In this document: positions 21,501-22,749 of the stretch, piece by piece
Layout of the letters: each line of letters opens with the position of its first letter
How positions within the stretch are numbered: the first letter of the stretch is position 1
Assembly: GCA_003118195.1 (NCBI GenBank)
Contig: BEXV01000627.1
Coordinates: 1-22,749 of the forward strand
DNA: 22,749 nt
Reading direction: 5' to 3'
Source: Hemicentrotus pulcherrimus
Lineage: Eukaryota > Echinodermata > Echinoidea > Camarodonta > Strongylocentrotidae
Program-made: the position numbers and the translations under genes
Notes under the pieces: generated by a model
The model's input: the letters and a program-made list of their open reading frames with translations, nothing else
Told to the model about the DNA's origin: nothing
Database searches by the model: none

Positions 21501-22471
21501 GGGAACGTGTTTGCCTGTCTTAGTGATTGCTGGACCCTTAGCTGCCCTGATTGGAGAGGGAGGGGCCACTTTCTAGGGAGGAGGAGGTGGCTGGCTTGGT
21601 TTGGATATGACTCTGGTTTGTGCTGCAAGAGCTTTGTTCTTCTCTGTCTTTAAAGTCTTGTCAATAGGTGGCCTGAAAAAGTATATATTTAAAAGCAATA
21701 AGTACTGCACGAATGATTTAACGTTGATAATACATATGGATATCATGATGTAATTTGATTTGCACTTGAAGGACAACACAGAAATACATTCGCATGTGTA
21801 CCTTCATATGTAATTACAAACCTCTGTCTTACAGGTAATGATGTTTCATTTAAACAAACATGATTTAAATAAAGATTTATGCTCTCCTAACTGACACAAT
21901 AACTTCTGCTGACATCTACAACACTATGTATTATTCAGTCTTGTGCCATACATGGTATTTAAAGGCTAACAAAAGGTCTACATGGGTTGTATCACCTGTC
22001 TTGATTTCATGATCTGACTGTAATCACAGCAAGGAATACCATTGGGTTAGGGTTAGGGTTTGTGAGAGGTGTAAATAGTTTCTACTGAAAAATTTTGCTA
22101 TAAATCCTTCCATTGTCATTGGTAAAATCTAAAATGAATCTGACATTTTCAGACAGCTTTTGGATTGAAAACTTGTATCATAAAATTGCATGTACTTTAG
22201 TGGCACGGTTAGTGTCAAGGTCAATGCACCTGATCTGTATCAATTTGGGATCCAAAGTCTCACCTGGTTTTTGTGGGCATGTCCACTTTCTTCAGGAAAG
22301 TCTTTGAAAGCGATGACCCTGGTATCTTATTTGGTTTGCCTATATCGCTGCTGTCTTCCGAGTCACCTGCAGCCATGAACTGCTTTGTGGTGTAGGTCAT
22401 CTTGTTATCTTCCTGGATAGGTTTTCTCCTTCGCTGAAGCGGTGGCTCGCGGGTGATTGCAAAGCTATCAG
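12291..22471 (-). CDS. MDM1: MDM1 (microtubule-binding centriole and nuclear protein), 13 exons resolved, 5' partial
   Basis: MDM1 binds microtubules, sits at centrioles and in the nucleus, and in vertebrates restrains centriole duplication; its loss causes retinal degeneration in mice. The coding segments, 5' to 3' on the minus strand, are 22471-22264, 21672-21453, 20955-20824, 20162-19989, 19352-19216, 18625-18433, 17655-17480, 16960-16808, 16351-16185, 14676-14539, 13942-13809, 13487-13271 and 12598-12291. All borders are GT-AG and every phase joins. Together they give about 784 codon positions before the TGA, against about 714 for the whole human protein. Family landmarks run in the expected order: SDSFAITREP, SEYQRQF, TEYQRQF, SEYKSNF, RGTHFTRQHL, TRRKLAW, NGRLTTPT...TTPAKGGALLTSP and AKKRRDEFWGK at the end. 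Exon 1, which should carry the start Met and the first SEYxxxF, lies off the right edge. An in-frame TAG interrupts exon 3. Confidence 0.93.
12665..12717. repeat. Hairpin element, copy 3 (22-base arms), in an MDM1 intron
   Basis: Arms 12665-12686 and 12696-12717 pair around a 9-base loop. The pairing is GAGCCAG with CTGGCTC, one A/A mismatch, AGG with CCT, a G-T wobble, TGTTA with TAACA, another G-T wobble, then CTC with GAG. The wobbles make the plus-strand RNA fold better than the minus-strand RNA, although the host gene is on the minus strand. The arms align with the 8841 and 4620 elements. Confidence 0.8.
13086..13185 (-). repeat. Probable decayed duplicate of the exon 13 3' end and donor
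   Basis: Plus-strand ACCTTTTACAGCAGGAAGGAC at 13141 resembles ACCTTTCCCAGCAGGAGGAG at 13270, which contains the exon 13 donor. The intron sequence beyond also aligns loosely: gacagata/atgtttcttctc at 13088 against gacagatgtgtcttctcc at 13228. In the exon 13 frame the copy contains stops and its donor is shifted by one base, so it is not a usable alternative exon. Confidence 0.4.
13271..13487 (-). CDS. MDM1: MDM1 exon 13
   Basis: 72 codons plus one base, from MGRFLHSSPSAGRRTSDPHP through GFQRHSERFFETSPGMPTIP to TAPPAGK. It is proline- and serine-rich and poorly conserved, placed by phase and splice sites between exons 12 and 14. The initial ATG is internal. A decayed partial copy of its 3' end and donor seems to lie in the next intron at about 13086-13185. 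Confidence 0.85.
13809..13942 (-). CDS. MDM1: MDM1 exon 12 with acidic patch
   Basis: A split Ala codon plus 44 codons: IIPGGITRGF, then the strongly acidic EYDSDDEDEDDADLDRTLTR, then GQQTPPRNPTQQKQ. Vertebrate MDM1 also has acidic stretches, but I could not align this one residue by residue. The acceptor CTATTTCACAG and donor CAG|GTATGC fit. Confidence 0.85.
14199..14272 (+). repeat. Pyrimidine-rich (CT)n and C-run tract
   Basis: CTCTCTCTCT units, TTTTCCTCTCCCC and a run of about ten C make this low-complexity stretch in the intron between exons 11 and 12. It carries no further signal. Confidence 0.85.
14539..14676 (-). CDS. MDM1: MDM1 exon 11
   Basis: The join with exon 10 reads TTPAKGGALLTSPASRK, parallel to human TTPAVGGAVLVSPSKMK across the same intron position. 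The exon is basic (KRATHVPKTT, SSRTYVARSAPVK), consistent with microtubule or nucleic-acid contact, though that is inference. The acceptor is TTTGCATAG and the donor AAAG|GTGAGA. The preceding intron (1508 bp) carries SINE copy 2. Confidence 0.9.
14986..15170 (+). mobile_element. SINE copy 2 with 11-bp target-site duplication
   Basis: This is the same element as 2898-3089 in reverse orientation, differing at about three positions (the B box is GGTTAGAAACT here). The A-box-like TGGCGTGCGCC is at 14997-15007 and the B box at 15058-15068. The tail is (AC)n up to 15170. The flanks carry ATATTAATTAA at 14975-14985 and 15172-15182, a perfect 11-bp duplication expected of LINE-mediated insertion. 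It lies antisense in an MDM1 intron. A few bases just after the left duplication (14986-14988) are not clearly part of the family. Confidence 0.88.
15174..15228. repeat. AT-rich 16-bp direct repeat and (AACC)4
   Basis: ATTAATTAAGCTTAAC occurs at 15174-15189 and again at 15200-15215, followed by four AACC units (15213-15228). The first copy overlaps the right target-site duplication of the SINE, so the insertion landed at the edge of this AT-rich repeat. Confidence 0.85.
16049..16140 (+). repeat. Possible SINE or LINE-tail fragment
   Basis: The stretch CACCCAGGTGTTAAATGGGT followed by ACC, and the pyrimidine/purine-balanced GC-richer sequence up to GAGCGGGGTGG, resembles a repeat seen widely in marine invertebrates, judged from memory. 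There is no second copy in this window to confirm it, and no terminal features are visible. Confidence 0.35.
16185..16351 (-). CDS. MDM1: MDM1 exon 10 (GRLTTPT and TTPA blocks)
   Basis: 55 codons with split codons at both ends. SSRSSEIESIEENGRLTTPT then LKESEQSHGSKRHHLDRTTP matches human SSEKGGRLPTPKLRELGGIQRTHHDLTTPA. It is serine-rich, with TP sites typical of proline-directed kinase targets. The acceptor is CTTCTAACAG and the donor AAAAG|GTACTT. Confidence 0.93.
16808..16960 (-). CDS. MDM1: MDM1 exon 9 (RR-LAW block)
   Basis: One base, 50 codons and two bases. EPTRRKLAWHANNNKAEEEP parallels human PVRRRLAWDTENTSED. The rest is Gln/Asn-rich. The acceptor GAATCTACAG and donor AAG|GTATGA are canonical. 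It has no internal Met and was recognised by phase continuity and the RRxLAW motif. Confidence 0.9.
17195..17330 (-). repeat. (TAA)n-linked interspersed repeat containing TATAGCGCC
   Basis: Nine TAA units (17195-17221) abut GGCATTTCTATAGCGCCGTC and then CCCAAGGTGCATTTATTATTACCC. On the minus strand the unique part would precede an (ATT)n tail, as in LINE or SINE 3' ends. The right boundary is uncertain. It resembles a common echinoderm repeat carrying TATAGCGCC and AAGGCGC words, judged from memory. Confidence 0.45.
17480..17655 (-). CDS. MDM1: MDM1 exon 8 (RGTHF block)
   Basis: 58 codons plus two bases. VLELRERAKEYQKRSRGTHF followed by TRQHLGQLLAD matches human VKELREKAEFYRKRVQGTHFSRDHLNQILSD closely, the strongest single match in the gene. 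It is predicted helical. A serine/threonine-rich tail (SSSISTQTGSEKK) follows. The donor is GA|GTGAGT and the acceptor TTCTTTCAG. Confidence 0.96.
18293..18378 (+). repeat. Degenerate CCCTA-rich intronic stretch
   Basis: The words AAACCCTAACTCTAGACCTA, GACCCTACACCCTATACCC and GAAACCCTAG recur over about 85 bases. They look like a heavily decayed array of telomere-type CCCTAA units, but the match is loose and low-complexity drift is an alternative. Confidence 0.4.
18433..18625 (-). CDS. MDM1: MDM1 exon 7 with SEYKSNF repeat
   Basis: One base plus 64 codons. The join with exon 6 reads HATVRKWRSEYKSNFKTPQ (motif SEYKSNF at 18595-18615) and continues VFSYENGVWKG, matching human SEYRAKFLSPAQYLYKAGAW. 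The end, LTRSKSVGDLPNWFSE, is followed by the donor GTAAGA. The acceptor is TTTACATTTCAG. Confidence 0.93.
19216..19352 (-). CDS. MDM1: MDM1 exon 6
   Basis: 45 codons plus two bases, from SKRGKKLTPDKQHPAGVLSV to QRPFFPHATV. GKKLTP parallels human KKKLTPWKHQR just before the last repeat. The exon was missed by simple frame scans because it has no internal Met. The donor AG|GTCAGT is chosen over the overlapping GTAAGG because only it keeps exon 7 in frame. Confidence 0.85.
19989..20162 (-). CDS. MDM1: MDM1 exon 5 with TEYQRQF repeat
   Basis: 58 codons in phase 0 from MVHTSNANLAPYIPDKIPRH through TEYQRQFKQQ (motif at 20082-20102) to YRVKTK. It corresponds to the human block with HETEYKRNFKG. 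The acceptor TATTTATTCAG and donor AAG|GTAAGT are strong. The leading ATG is internal and not a start. Confidence 0.95.
20824..20955 (-). CDS. MDM1: MDM1 exon 4 with SEYQRQF repeat
   Basis: Exactly 44 codons in phase 0, from TDEALQYRAGIKARPGG to MAAEQ. SEYQRQFAW (motif SEYQRQF at 20872-20892) equals the human SEYQRQFVW repeat, and RAGIKARPGGPRY parallels KAGLTVVPSYNALR. The acceptor GATTTTAG and donor CAG|GTGAGA are canonical. The [ST]EYxxxF repeats are the hallmark of this family. Confidence 0.95.
21163..21218 (+). repeat. Purine-rich tract in an MDM1 intron
   Basis: AGAGAAAGAAAGAGG and similar words run over about 55 bases, nearly pyrimidine-free. A T-run (about 21089-21100) precedes it and a short (GT)n lies at 21016-21027. 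Confidence 0.75.
21453..21672 (-). CDS. MDM1: MDM1 exon 3, interrupted by an in-frame TAG
   Basis: The acceptor TACTTTTTCAG precedes 21672 and the donor GAG|GTAAAC follows 21453. The frame set by both neighbours is open for 32 codons, from PPIDKTLKTEKNKALAAQTR to SQPPPPP. It then meets TAG at 21573-21575 and reopens as KVAPPSPIRAAKGPAITKTG down to KTKGKAEQE. The exon is lysine-, proline- and alanine-rich, as expected for the poorly conserved linker before the second repeat. The TAG could be a base error, a null allele or a true truncation. Confidence 0.8.
22047..22062 (+). repeat. Short interstitial telomere-type repeat
   Basis: GGGTTAGGGTTAGGGTTT contains two and a half TTAGGG units inside the intron between MDM1 exons 2 and 3. 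It is too short for a real telomere remnant on its own. Confidence 0.8.
22264..22471 (-). CDS. MDM1: MDM1 exon 2
   Basis: The acceptor GTTGTTAG precedes 22471 and the donor CAG|GTGAGA follows 22264. The first two bases complete a split codon from the missing exon 1; if it is TCT the join reads SDSFAITREPPLQRRRKP, which parallels human SDQLGITKEPSFISKRRVP. That parallel anchors this as the second exon. The rest is hydrophilic, with an acidic serine-rich GDSEDSSD segment, and ends MPTKT plus AG, which the next exon completes to Arg. Confidence 0.85.
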
Positions 22472-22733
22472 CTAACAACAAAATTGAACAATTACGGATA
22501 ATACACAACAAATTTATATATATCAAAGAACTAAACTATTGTAAAATTTCACAACACTGATAACTCATAATTGATGTAGGCAACTGTCTATCAATAGGGA
22601 AAAACAATAAGAAGATACCTAGAATCACTTACAATAATTCAAACCTACTATCAAGGGAGTACATTAAGTTATTTGTTTGTTCTTGTTTTCTCTACAAAAA
22701 ATATAGAGAGCTGGAAATATGTCCTATGCAGAA

Positions 22734-22749
22734 GGGGGGGGGGGGGGGG
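22734..22749. other. Terminal poly-G run of 16
   Basis: The window ends in an uninterrupted G homopolymer. It may be a real microsatellite or a sequencing artefact at a read or contig boundary. Confidence 0.85.

Larger units (their letters stand above)
12599..22749 (-). other. MDM1: MDM1 introns: contents
   Basis: Twelve complete introns of 321 to 1508 bp separate the resolved exons. The one between exons 11 and 10 (14677-16184) carries SINE copy 2 and a possible second repeat near 16049. The 13/14 intron has a hairpin and a decayed exon-end copy. The 8/9 intron has a (TAA)n-linked repeat. The 7/8 intron has CCCTA-rich sequence and the 2/3 intron TTAGGG units. The others hold only AT-rich DNA and short purine or GT runs. 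The start of intron 1 (22472-22749) runs off the edge. Confidence 0.8.

Noticed and set aside
21573..21611. 39-base GTCATA...CCCTAG segment as an in-frame mini-intron that removes the TAG
   Set aside because: Far shorter than other introns here and with a weak donor; a base change is simpler.
1..22749. CRISPR arrays, bacterial operons, ribosome binding sites
   Set aside because: The window is eukaryotic, with spliced genes and no spaced direct repeats of CRISPR type.

Overview
The window is nuclear DNA of a multicellular animal. It is AT-rich, with spliced genes, long gene-poor stretches, microsatellites, SINE and LINE debris and one assembly gap. Frequent TAGGCCTA-like words, TAGCGCCCTCT motifs and the repeat types suggest a marine invertebrate deuterostome, probably an echinoderm such as a sea urchin. 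That assignment is inference from general familiarity, not a database match.

The only gene I can name is MDM1, a microtubule-binding centriole and nuclear protein. It fills the right half on the minus strand (about 22.5 kb down to 12.29 kb). I resolved 13 exons with canonical GT-AG borders. Their reading phases join without conflict from exon 2 to the TGA stop; exon 1 lies beyond the right edge. The exons carry three [ST]EYxxxF repeats, the GTHF block, the RR.LAW block, the TTPA.GGA block and the AKKRRDEFWGK C-terminus. One anomaly stands out: an in-frame TAG in exon 3 (21573-21575). Introns hold a SINE with target-site duplication, a hairpin element, a decayed partial copy of the exon 13 end, and simple repeats.

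The left half (1-12.29 kb) is gene-poor. From left to right it holds a CpG-rich patch with CRE and NRF1-like sites; a 1.46-kb segment bounded by TTAA-flanked inverted repeats and enclosing a broken LINE endonuclease; a minus-strand SINE; palindromes; a 230-bp purine tract; a plausible first coding exon of a secreted or membrane protein with a TATA box; and a weaker candidate terminal exon at 7.7-7.9 kb. About 3.4 kb downstream of MDM1 has no recognisable gene and may include its 3' UTR.

Two repeat families deserve attention. The first is a SINE present as two nearly identical inverted copies, whose head resembles the 5' Alu domain of 7SL/SRP RNA in sequence, folding order and box spacing. The second is a small dispersed hairpin element present at least three times (4620-4685, 8841-8899, 12665-12717), whose copies point to a common GAGCCA...TGGCTC foldback.
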